A stretch of DNA of 64,000 bases from Porphyromonadaceae bacterium COT-184 OH4590 (GTDB taxonomy: Bacteria > Bacteroidota > Bacteroidia > Bacteroidales > Paludibacteraceae): positions 110,900 through 174,899 of the forward strand of contig JRAN01000012.1 in assembly GCA_000768855.1 (NCBI GenBank), in the 5' to 3' direction. A program made the position numbers and the translations under genes. Below the pieces are notes generated by a model. It saw only the letters and a program-made list of their open reading frames with translations. It did not search any database and was not told where the DNA came from. How positions within the stretch are numbered: position 1 is the stretch's first letter; each line of letters opens with the position of its first letter. Below, in pieces: positions 35,179 through 43,383 of this stretch.

Positions 35179-37800
35179 ATGCAAAAATTATCCGAATTAC
35201 AGCCAGGACAAAGGGGTTATATAGTAAAAGTTCACGGTTATGGTGGCTTTCGCAAACGTATTGTAGAGATGGGTTTTATCAAAGGACAAGCTGTGGAAGT
35301 ACTCAAAGAAGCTCCACTTGGCGACCCTATCACCTATAAGATAATGGGTTATGAAGTATCGCTCAGGCGAAGTGTGGCATCACAGATAGACGTGCTTTCC
35401 GAAAAAGAAGCTCAAGAGGTACTCCAACATGGCAACGAGTCATATTTTGGCACATTCTCCGAAGACGACTTCCGCCATGTAGCCCTTGAGAAACGGCGTG
35501 AGATAAATGTTGCTCTTGTGGGCAACCCGAATGCAGGCAAATCTACACTATTTAATGCCCTTACCGGTATGCATGTAAAAGTAGGAAACTATAGTGGTGT
35601 AACTGTCGATGTTATGCAAGGACATTTTTCATACAAAGGCTACCGCTTCAACTTTACCGACCTGCCAGGTACATACTCCATATCAGCTTTTTCGCCCGAA
35701 GAACGTTTGGTACGCCAACATATCGTAAACGAAAAACCAGATATAGTGCTTAATGTTGTGGATTCGGGTAATTTGGAGCGTAACCTATATCTTACCACTC
35801 AATTGATAGATATGAACCTTCGCTCTATCATCGCCCTCAACTTCTATGATGAATTCAACAGACGCGGCGACCAACTCGATACTGAGACACTTGGCAAACT
35901 GATAGGGATACCGATTGTCCCCACTGTAGCAGCAAAGAAAGAGGGGATATCCGACCTGCTCGAATCTATCATAAAAATATACGAAGGAGCTGATATAATC
36001 GACCGCGATGGCAAACTTATCGATTCTATCAAAGATGACCAACTTGTAGAACGTTATCACCATCTTGTGGAACTCGAACATCGCCATGGCAAAAATCATA
36101 CAGAGTTAGACCTTGTGGGCAAAAAGCACCTGCACGAGATAGTTCGCCATGTACATATCAACTATGGAGGTGTTATTGAAAAGGCTATTGCAGCTATCAA
36201 AAAGGTATTTTCGATTAACGAAGGAGCATACGATAGCTTTACACCACGTTATATTGCTATTCAACTCTTACAGAGAGATAAAGATATAGAGGGAGCTGCA
36301 GCTGTTTTTGCCAACTACTCCGACATTATAAAAGTACGCGACGAAGAGGAAAAAAAGATAGAGGATGAACTCAAGTCATCTGCAGCTAATGCTATTATGG
36401 ATGCTAAATATGGCTTTATTGCAGGTGCTTTAAAAGAGACTTTTATCCCGGCACAACAGCAGGAGACATTTACCCATACATCTAAGATTGACAAAATAGT
36501 TACCAACAAATATTTGGCTTATCCTATCTTTGCACTTGTTATATATCTGATGTTTCAGATCACATTTTCGCTTGGGCAATACCCTATGGATTGGATAGAG
36601 AGTGGTATCGAACTGTTTTCGGAATGGTTGTCGTCAATTATGCCTGAAGGAATACTCAAAAGTATGGTAGTTGATGGCATAGTAGCAGGTGTGGGAGCTG
36701 TTATTGTCTTTCTCCCAAATATATTGATATTATATTTCTGTATGACTATCCTGGATGCATCGGGCTATATGGCTCGTGCCGCATTTATAATGGACAGGCT
36801 TATGCACAAGATAGGACTACACGGCAAGTCATTTATACCATTGATGATGGGTTTTGGCTGTTCGGTACCTGCTATAATGGCTACCCGCACTATTGAAAAC
36901 CGCAATTCGCGTATGATAACTATTTTTATTACCTCCTTTATATCGTGTAGTGCCAGACTACCGGTATATATCCTTATTATAGGCACATTTTTTGCTCAAT
37001 ATCAGGCATTGGTAATGTTTGCCGTATATTTTTCGGGTATTATTTTTGCGGCAATTTTTGCAAAACTGTTTAGAAAATTTCTTTTCACCAAAGAGGAGAC
37101 ACCTTTTGTAATGGAACTGCCCGCATATCGCAGACCGCAAATAAAATATGTTATTCGCGACACTTGGGAGAAGGGTTCGCAATACCTAAAGAAGATGTTT
37201 ACCACTATATTGGTAGGCACTATAATTATATGGGCATTGTCGTATTTCCCTCGTCCGAAAGAGGGAGAGGAATACCAACAAGAGCAGTCATATATGGCTA
37301 TGCTCGGCAAGGCAGTAGAACCTATACTTGAGCCATTGGGCTTCGATTGGAAAATATCAGTGGCAATCATCACCGGAGCTGCTGCTAAAGAGATGGTATT
37401 AAGCACACTGGGCGTACTTTACGATGTAAGCGAAGACGAAATAGATGCTTCTCTACCCGATAAACTGCGTACTGCCACCTACGACGATGGCACACCTATT
37501 TACAATATCGCCACAGTGGTGGCATTGCTGTTATTTGTACTGCTATATTTCCCTTGTATAGCGGCGGTGGTAACCATACGTAACGAAACAGGCTCATGGT
37601 GGTGGGCTCTCTTTGTGGTTGGCTATACCACTCTATTGGCATGGATAGTGGCATTTGTCGCTTACAATACAATAACCTGCGGAATAGTTCAAGAGGCTAT
37701 TGTGAGCTTTGCAATACTACTGTGCCTTATGTATATTGCCAGACGTATATTCACTTCAATGTCGAACAAATCGAACTGTGAAGGGTGTAAGTTTAAATGA
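35179..37800 (+). CDS. feoB: Ferrous iron transporter, FeoA-FeoB fusion
   Basis: This inner-membrane Fe(II) importer carries a G-protein domain. The ATG at 35179 gives 873 residues. An in-frame TTG at 35146 would only add a poor N-terminus. Residues 1-75 form a FeoA-like SH3 domain (LQPGQRGYIVKVHGYGGFRKRIVEMGFIKGQ), normally a separate protein. The G domain follows with GNPNAGKST at 115-123, DLPGTYS (G3) and a GDI-like segment. From about 430 there are ten or so membrane helices with the Gate motifs (GFGCSVPAIMATRT, PCIAAV). The FeoA-FeoB fusion is usual in Bacteroidetes. rlmH follows by 18 bases. Confidence 0.93.
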   Translation: MQKLSELQPGQRGYIVKVHGYGGFRKRIVEMGFIKGQAVEVLKEAPLGDPITYKIMGYEVSLRRSVASQIDVLSEKEAQEVLQHGNESYFGTFSEDDFRHVALEKRREINVALVGNPNAGKSTLFNALTGMHVKVGNYSGVTVDVMQGHFSYKGYRFNFTDLPGTYSISAFSPEERLVRQHIVNEKPDIVLNVVDSGNLERNLYLTTQLIDMNLRSIIALNFYDEFNRRGDQLDTETLGKLIGIPIVPTVAAKKEGISDLLESIIKIYEGADIIDRDGKLIDSIKDDQLVERYHHLVELEHRHGKNHTELDLVGKKHLHEIVRHVHINYGGVIEKAIAAIKKVFSINEGAYDSFTPRYIAIQLLQRDKDIEGAAAVFANYSDIIKVRDEEEKKIEDELKSSAANAIMDAKYGFIAGALKETFIPAQQQETFTHTSKIDKIVTNKYLAYPIFALVIYLMFQITFSLGQYPMDWIESGIELFSEWLSSIMPEGILKSMVVDGIVAGVGAVIVFLPNILILYFCMTILDASGYMARAAFIMDRLMHKIGLHGKSFIPLMMGFGCSVPAIMATRTIENRNSRMITIFITSFISCSARLPVYILIIGTFFAQYQALVMFAVYFSGIIFAAIFAKLFRKFLFTKEETPFVMELPAYRRPQIKYVIRDTWEKGSQYLKKMFTTILVGTIIIWALSYFPRPKEGEEYQQEQSYMAMLGKAVEPILEPLGFDWKISVAIITGAAAKEMVLSTLGVLYDVSEDEIDASLPDKLRTATYDDGTPIYNIATVVALLLFVLLYFPCIAAVVTIRNETGSWWWALFVVGYTTLLAWIVAFVAYNTITCGIVQEAIVSFAILLCLMYIARRIFTSMSNKSNCEGCKFK

Positions 37801-37818
37801 GTTTTTTGAGTTATTACG

Positions 37819-38280
37819 ATGAAGATAACTATTATTTGGATAGGTAAAACTGTTGTAGATGAGATAGAAACTCTTACTTCAGACTATATCAAACGTATAA
37901 AAAGATGTAGCATTACTGTAAAGACCATACCTAATCCGAAGAAAAAATACCCTGTAGATATTCAGAAAATAGAGGAGTGTAAAGAAATATTGAAACATAT
38001 AAGGAGCGACGATTATGTGATATTGCTGGATGAAAAAGGTAAAAGTTTTACATCTTTGGAGTTTTCGGCGTGGATAGACAAACATCAGATGAATATCAAA
38101 AATATGGTTTTTGTAATAGGAGGAGCTTACGGTTTTTCGGCAGAGATGTATGATAGAGCCAATCAAAAACTGTCTTTATCGAAAATGACTTTTTCGCATC
38201 AAATTATAAGAGTTATTTTTGCCGAACAACTATATAGAGCATTTTCAATTATTGATAATTTGCCTTATCATCACGAATAA
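37819..38280 (+). CDS. rlmH: 23S rRNA pseudouridine-1915 N3-methyltransferase
   Basis: This SPOUT-class methyltransferase modifies pseudouridine 1915 in helix 69 of 23S rRNA. The 153-residue product has the trefoil-knot motifs LLDEKGKSFTSLEFSAW, FVIGGAYGFS and the C-terminal LSKMTFSHQIIRVIFAEQLYRAFSI...YHHE. Length is typical. It follows feoB by 18 bases and probably shares its transcript. Confidence 0.95.
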   Translation: MKITIIWIGKTVVDEIETLTSDYIKRIKRCSITVKTIPNPKKKYPVDIQKIEECKEILKHIRSDDYVILLDEKGKSFTSLEFSAWIDKHQMNIKNMVFVIGGAYGFSAEMYDRANQKLSLSKMTFSHQIIRVIFAEQLYRAFSIIDNLPYHHE

Positions 38281-38447
38281 ATTATTATTAGGAAAGTTGT
38301 TTTTCTATAAGTTCGACTGCCTGCTTGGGGATAGCAAAAATAGAAAATTTGAATTTTATAGAGATTAACAAATTTATTATGTGTTATGAGTAAAAAATAT
38401 AACTCATACAAACCGAACACACGATTATTATACATATAAATTGAATT

Positions 38448-40232
38448 ATGAATATAGATTTTTATAACAAAAAAATAGAGAAAAACAATATTTTGCTGAC
38501 AAAGCTAAAAAGCGTGATACGTATAATGCCGATACTAAAGCTCATTACATTTGCATTGTTAGTAGTGTTTTTTATTATTGCATTCAGAGTGGATAGCGGA
38601 ATGGTCTATTTTTTTGGACTCTCATTTTTTATGTTGATGATATTTATTTTTATACAAAACAGAGATGCCAAATATTGCAATGACTTTGCTTTCTACACCG
38701 ACCTAAACAGTGTCTATCAGAATGAGATATGTTTTCTGCAAAACGATTTCAGTCCATTTTATAATGGGGAGATGTTTGTGAACAAAAAACATGAATTTTC
38801 GTATGATTTGGATATTTTTGGAGAAAATTCGTTATATCACAGGATAAACAGAACAACCACTTACGAGGGAAGAGTCTGTTTAGCTCAAAAATTGACTAAT
38901 ATCCCAAAGTCGGAAGATACTATAAGAACAAGACAGGAAGCATTGTCCGAACTTGCAGAGGCTGCCGAATTTCGATTTCATTTCTTAGCAATTGGCAAAA
39001 GATTTTACTCTCTATCCAACAAAAATCATTTATACATAGACAGTGCTCAAGTCAATACATTTCTGACCTCAGACATAGCATTATGGCTTATTTTTTCCTC
39101 TATTGCCGTTACAGTATTTACATTACTCTTTGCTTGTCTGGGTTATCTACCATTTGTGATACCTATACTTTTGTTTATTATTCAGTTATTCATACCAACA
39201 ATATATTTTGGCAAAACAAACAAGCATGCTTCCGAAGCAGGTAAGTTGTATAAAAACTTGAGGAGATATTCACAGATGTTGGCATTAATCGAGAAGGAAA
39301 ATTTTAAAGCCAAAGACAATATTTTGCTTAAAGAGATTCTCTTTTCTTCATATAACTCGTTGAAAGCGTTGGACAAATTAGCTTCCATTTTAGAACGTTT
39401 CGATCAAAGAGCCAATGTGTACATACTAATTCTTTTAAATGCACTCTACCTCAGCGATATTTTTCTACTCAGGAGTTATGCGAAATGGAAGCAGACCTAT
39501 GCAGGGCAATTACAGTTGTGGATTGATGCTTTAGCCGAATTTGAGGCACGTATATCATTGGCAAATTACATCTACAATAAGCCCAACTACTCTATGCCCG
39601 AAATAGTAAACGATAATTCTCTTTTGATTGAAGCCAAAGAGATGGGGCATCCGTTTATAAGCACAGACAAATTGGTTACTAATGACTTTAATATTTACAA
39701 ATCAAACTTTGTGATAATTACCGGTGCAAATATGGCAGGAAAAAGTACTTTCCTCAGATGTGCGGGTATTAATTACTTGATGGCAGTAAATGGAATGAAA
39801 GTCTGTGCCTCAAATTTCAAATGCTCCCTATTTCAGTTATTCAGCAATATGAGGAATACAGACAATTTATCATCGGGCATATCCTACTTCAATGCCGAAT
39901 TGATTCGTATCGAACAACTTATCGGATTTGTCAAGCAACAACCTCATACTCTGATAATACTTGACGAAATTCTAAAAGGAACTAACTCCAAGGATAAGTT
40001 AAAGGGGTCGATAATGTTTTTAACAAAGATGATAGAGTTACCCGTTACAGGTCTTATCGCTACTCACGATTTAGAATTAGCCAAATTAGAAGATGAAAAA
40101 CCGGATTTGTTTCATAATTATTGTTTTGAAATTAATATAACCGATTCTATTGATTATGCATATAAAATCCAAAGAGGTGTATCAAAAAATCTAAATGCCA
40201 CTTTGTTGTTAGAAGAAATCTTGTCAAAGTAG
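38448..40232 (+). CDS. Membrane-anchored MutS-like ATPase
   Basis: The 594-residue product has two N-terminal membrane helices (about 25-45 and 48-66), a second hydrophobic pair near 205-250, and a C-terminal MutS-type ABC ATPase. Walker A is GANMAGKS at 426-433, with an Ala-Gly insertion shared with true MutS. Walker B has D506 E507 in IILDEILKGTNSKDK, and the switch His is in ATHDLEL. Mismatch-recognition and connector domains are absent. Bacteroidetes genomes often carry such a protein annotated as DNA mismatch repair, but the membrane helices make a repair role doubtful. It has no operon partner. Confidence 0.8.
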   Translation: MNIDFYNKKIEKNNILLTKLKSVIRIMPILKLITFALLVVFFIIAFRVDSGMVYFFGLSFFMLMIFIFIQNRDAKYCNDFAFYTDLNSVYQNEICFLQNDFSPFYNGEMFVNKKHEFSYDLDIFGENSLYHRINRTTTYEGRVCLAQKLTNIPKSEDTIRTRQEALSELAEAAEFRFHFLAIGKRFYSLSNKNHLYIDSAQVNTFLTSDIALWLIFSSIAVTVFTLLFACLGYLPFVIPILLFIIQLFIPTIYFGKTNKHASEAGKLYKNLRRYSQMLALIEKENFKAKDNILLKEILFSSYNSLKALDKLASILERFDQRANVYILILLNALYLSDIFLLRSYAKWKQTYAGQLQLWIDALAEFEARISLANYIYNKPNYSMPEIVNDNSLLIEAKEMGHPFISTDKLVTNDFNIYKSNFVIITGANMAGKSTFLRCAGINYLMAVNGMKVCASNFKCSLFQLFSNMRNTDNLSSGISYFNAELIRIEQLIGFVKQQPHTLIILDEILKGTNSKDKLKGSIMFLTKMIELPVTGLIATHDLELAKLEDEKPDLFHNYCFEINITDSIDYAYKIQRGVSKNLNATLLLEEILSK

Positions 40233-40240
40233 AGATAGCA

Positions 40241-40284
40241 AACAAAAAGTGGTTTCAACAAATCGGTTGAAACCACTTTTTGTT
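40241..40284. terminator. Bidirectional terminator, 19-bp perfect stem
   Basis: AACAAAAAGTGGTTTCAAC at 40241-40259 is exactly complementary to 40266-40284, with a six-base loop, between the convergent MutS-like and hutH genes. Confidence 0.85.
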
Positions 40285-40295
40285 GTCAAAATCAA

Positions 40296-41777
40296 TTACA
40301 TCGCTTTTACGAACTCTACCGATTGAGCTATTAGTGGATACATTACCGCATCGTTTTCAATGAATGGTACATGTTTGCGATATTCTGTATACAACTGTTC
40401 TAATGGAGCAGATGTCTTGAGTGGACGTCTGAAATCTAACGCTTGAGCAGCATTAAACAACTCTATACCAAGCACTCTAAATGTATTTTCTACCACTTTG
40501 TAAAGTTTGGTTGCTGCATTAGCGCCCATAGAGACATGGTCTTCTTGTCCTTGTGAACTTTCGATAGAATCAACACTTGCCGGAGTACATAGTTGCTTAC
40601 TCTGACTCACAATAGACGCTGCAGTGTATTGAGGTATCATAAAACCAGAATTCAATCCCGGATTTGCTACCAAAAATGGAGGCAACTCTCGTTTACCACT
40701 TATCAATTGATATGTGCGTTGCCCTGATATAGAACCGAGTTCAGCTATGGCAATAGCCAAAAAGTCCATCACCAGAGCCAACGGTTGCCCATGGAAGTTG
40801 CCGGCAGATACTATCAAATCTTTTTCCGGTATAACATTTGGGTTGTCTGTTGCCGAATTTATCTCTGTGGTAATAACGCTTTTTACATATTCGATAGTAT
40901 CTTTTGATGCTCCATGAACCTGTGGCATACAACGGAAAGAGTATGGGTCTTGTACATGTATTTTTTTACGATTGATTATTTCGCTACCTTTTAGCAATTC
41001 GCTTATACGTACAGCTGTCTGTAGTTGTCCTTTGTGTGGACGTATAATATGTACTGCTTCGTTGAAAGGTTCTATTCTGCCGTCGAATCCTTCGAGTGAT
41101 AAAGCCCCTATTATATCTGCTGCCTCCGAAATTTTTTCGGCACCAATCATACACCAAACCGCGTATCCACTCATAAACTGAGTGCCGTTGAGCAGAGCCA
41201 AACCTTCTTTCGACTTAAGAGTAATTGGCTTGAGTCCACGTTGCTCCATTAATTCACCCGCATTGCATATCTCTCCATTAATATACACCTCACCCAAGTT
41301 GAGCAGAGGCAGGCTCAAGTGAGCTAATGGAGCCAAATCACCTGAGGCACCAAGCGAACCTTGTTGATAGACTACAGGCAAGATATTTTCGTTGAACATA
41401 TAGATGAGCTTTTCGACTGTTTCAAGCTGTACCCCCGAATAACCATACGATAATGACTGAATTTTGAGTAGTAATATTATCTTTACCACATCCAAAGGCA
41501 CTCTTTCACCCGTACCGCAAGCATGCGACATAACGAGGTTTTTTTGCAGTTCGGAGAGTTCCTCTTTGCCAACCGATATATTACACAACGAACCAAAACC
41601 TGTGGTAACACCGTATATAGGCTCTTTTTGTGTCTCCATCTTGTTGTCGAGGTAATCTCTACAATCCTGTATGCGTTTTTGAGCTTCGGCACTAAGTGCT
41701 ATCTTGTAACCCTCGTATACAATACGTTTTACATCGTCGATTGATAAATGTTTTGATGAGATTTGATGAACTTTCAT
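40296..41777 (-). CDS. hutH: Histidine ammonia-lyase
   Basis: HutH deaminates histidine to urocanate, the first step of histidine degradation. The 493-residue product has the MIO prosthetic triad Ala-Ser-Gly at 144-146 (SLGASGDLAP), the catalytic Tyr region IYGVTTGFG near 55, and FHGQPLALVMD. The other hut genes (hutU, hutI, ftcD/hutG), which often sit next to it in Bacteroidales, are absent from both sides. The gene is flanked by a terminator and a divergent promoter region, so it is expressed alone. A TAAATTTG box on the minus strand at 41862-41869 may be its -7 element. Confidence 0.93.
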   Translation of the reverse strand: MKVHQISSKHLSIDDVKRIVYEGYKIALSAEAQKRIQDCRDYLDNKMETQKEPIYGVTTGFGSLCNISVGKEELSELQKNLVMSHACGTGERVPLDVVKIILLLKIQSLSYGYSGVQLETVEKLIYMFNENILPVVYQQGSLGASGDLAPLAHLSLPLLNLGEVYINGEICNAGELMEQRGLKPITLKSKEGLALLNGTQFMSGYAVWCMIGAEKISEAADIIGALSLEGFDGRIEPFNEAVHIIRPHKGQLQTAVRISELLKGSEIINRKKIHVQDPYSFRCMPQVHGASKDTIEYVKSVITTEINSATDNPNVIPEKDLIVSAGNFHGQPLALVMDFLAIAIAELGSISGQRTYQLISGKRELPPFLVANPGLNSGFMIPQYTAASIVSQSKQLCTPASVDSIESSQGQEDHVSMGANAATKLYKVVENTFRVLGIELFNAAQALDFRRPLKTSAPLEQLYTEYRKHVPFIENDAVMYPLIAQSVEFVKAM

Positions 41778-42133
41778 ATTATTTTATTGTGTTTGAATTT
41801 TTTTAATAAAAGTTGAATACATCAATATTGATGATATTTGTATGTCTTGTAAATTAGTCGGCAAATTTACAAAAAAATACTACAATAAGCATATTTTGTT
41901 TTGAAAGAAAAAGTATGTTTACGATAATCAATTTGTTATAAATACGTTCGTTGGCTCGAATAATCTTTAACTTAAATAATTTTTATTTGAAATGGGTTGG
42001 TAATTTCCCAAAAAGTATTAACTTTGCTCAGATTTATAAAGTTTGTTATTTGTGTAATATCGGTTGGCAAATCAAACCAAATATTTAGCTATATTATACA
42101 CCATAAAATAAAAATACTAAAAATCCAATTGTA
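41778..42133. other. Divergent promoter region between hutH and the SUMF1-type gene
   Basis: These 356 bases carry a minus-strand TAAATTTG box at 41862-41869 and a plus-strand promoter at 41997-42026. No gene is seen. Confidence 0.5.
41997..42026 (+). promoter_or_regulatory. Promoter of the SUMF1-type lipoprotein gene
   Basis: TTG at 41997-41999, 19 bases, then TAACTTTG at 42019-42026, leaving a long leader of about 100 bases. Confidence 0.55.
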
Positions 42134-43222
42134 ATGAGAACAAAATTTTTAAACAAGGTTATTATTGCAACATTTGCGTCTGCAATATTTCTAATAGGTT
42201 GTAAAGAGACACCACAAGACAAAGTGGTACGAGTAACCGGTGTAACTATCTCTCATACAGAACTCACACTTAGTGTAGGAGACAGCAGCGTATTACATAG
42301 TCAGGTAATGCCAATGGACGCTGCCAACAAATCTGTATCTTGGACAAGTAGCGATAAGGCAGTAGTAGAAGTACAAGTCGAAGGTAAAATTAAGGCTCTC
42401 AAAGATGGTATGGCAACTATTACCGTAACGACAGAAGACGGAGGTAAAACAGCTACTTGCAAAGTAACAGTGAACAAACCAACACCTCCTACAAGCATAG
42501 ACTTCGAATTGAACGGAGTAAAATTTGAATTTGTATCAATACCTGCGGGTAAATTCAAAATGGGAAGCCCCGATACGGAAGTCGGCAGAAATGAAGACGA
42601 AGAGACTCAACACGAGGTAACTGTAAGCGGTTTTTTTATGGGTAAATATGAAGTAACTCAAGCTCAATGGAAAGCTGTAATGGGTATTGACAACAATCCA
42701 AGTAACTTTAAAGGCGATAATAGACCGGTAGAAAATGTGTCGTGGAACAAAGCACAAGAGTTTATAACAAAACTAAACAAACAAACGGGCAAAACTTATC
42801 GCTTGCCGACCGAAGCAGAGTGGGAATATGCTTGTCGTGCAGGCACCGAAACTGTATTTAATACGGGTAAAAATATAACTACCGACCAAGCAAACTACGA
42901 TGGGCAATACCCTTATGCAGATTATCCAAAAGGAATGTACAGAGAATGTACTACAGATGCAGGTACTTTTGAGCCAAACGCTTGGGGGCTATACGATATG
43001 CACGGAAATGTATGGGAATGGTGCAGCGACTGGTACGAAGAGGAGTATTATACCAATAGCCCAGATACAGACCCTAAAGGTCCTGCTTCGGGAGAGTTTC
43101 GTGTGATAAGAGGTGGAAGTTGGTTTAGTGGAGCTGTTATGTGTAGGTCGGCTCGCAGGTACAGCCAGTATCCTACCAACACAAAAAATTATTTGGGATT
43201 CCGTTTGGTTATTTCACAATAA
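42134..43222 (+). CDS. Lipoprotein with Big_2 and SUMF1/FGE-like domains
   Basis: The 362-residue product has a lipoprotein signal (C23 in FLIGCKE) and a bacterial Ig-like Big_2 domain at about 33-112 (VTLSHTELTLSVGDSS-type start, VSWTSSDKAVVEV, GMATITVTTEDG). A formylglycine-generating-enzyme-like domain follows from about 122 to the end (GKFKMGSPDTEVGRNEDEETQHEV, RLPTEAEWEYACRAG, WGLYDMHGNVWEWCSDWY, NYLGFRLV). The copper-binding Cys pair of true FGE is not complete: the region reads GGSWFSGAVMCRSARR with one Cys. It is therefore probably a surface binding or scaffold protein rather than a sulfatase activator. No sulfatase gene is nearby. Confidence 0.85.
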   Translation: MRTKFLNKVIIATFASAIFLIGCKETPQDKVVRVTGVTISHTELTLSVGDSSVLHSQVMPMDAANKSVSWTSSDKAVVEVQVEGKIKALKDGMATITVTTEDGGKTATCKVTVNKPTPPTSIDFELNGVKFEFVSIPAGKFKMGSPDTEVGRNEDEETQHEVTVSGFFMGKYEVTQAQWKAVMGIDNNPSNFKGDNRPVENVSWNKAQEFITKLNKQTGKTYRLPTEAEWEYACRAGTETVFNTGKNITTDQANYDGQYPYADYPKGMYRECTTDAGTFEPNAWGLYDMHGNVWEWCSDWYEEEYYTNSPDTDPKGPASGEFRVIRGGSWFSGAVMCRSARRYSQYPTNTKNYLGFRLVISQ

Positions 43223-43244
43223 ATTTATTATTACATTATTTTAT

Positions 43245-43289
43245 AAAAACACAGCCAACAATAGCATAATTTGTTGGCTGTGTTTTTAT
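43245..43289 (+). terminator. Terminator with a 17-bp perfect stem
   Basis: AAAAACACAGCCAACAA at 43245-43261 is exactly complementary to 43271-43287, followed by T residues. It separates the SUMF1-type gene from the receptor gene. Confidence 0.85.
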
Positions 43290-43383
43290 TATCCACTTAT
43301 CTATACCGATATATTAAACTTTTTTGTTTTTTTTCGTCTTAACTATTACATTCATTTTAGTTACAAAATAGTATTTATAAAGC

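Noticed and set aside
38448-40232. MutS-like gene considered as kamC, the partner of the KamB-like gene
   Set aside because: It is longer than I recall for KamC, has membrane helices, and lies 17 kb away without other kam genes.
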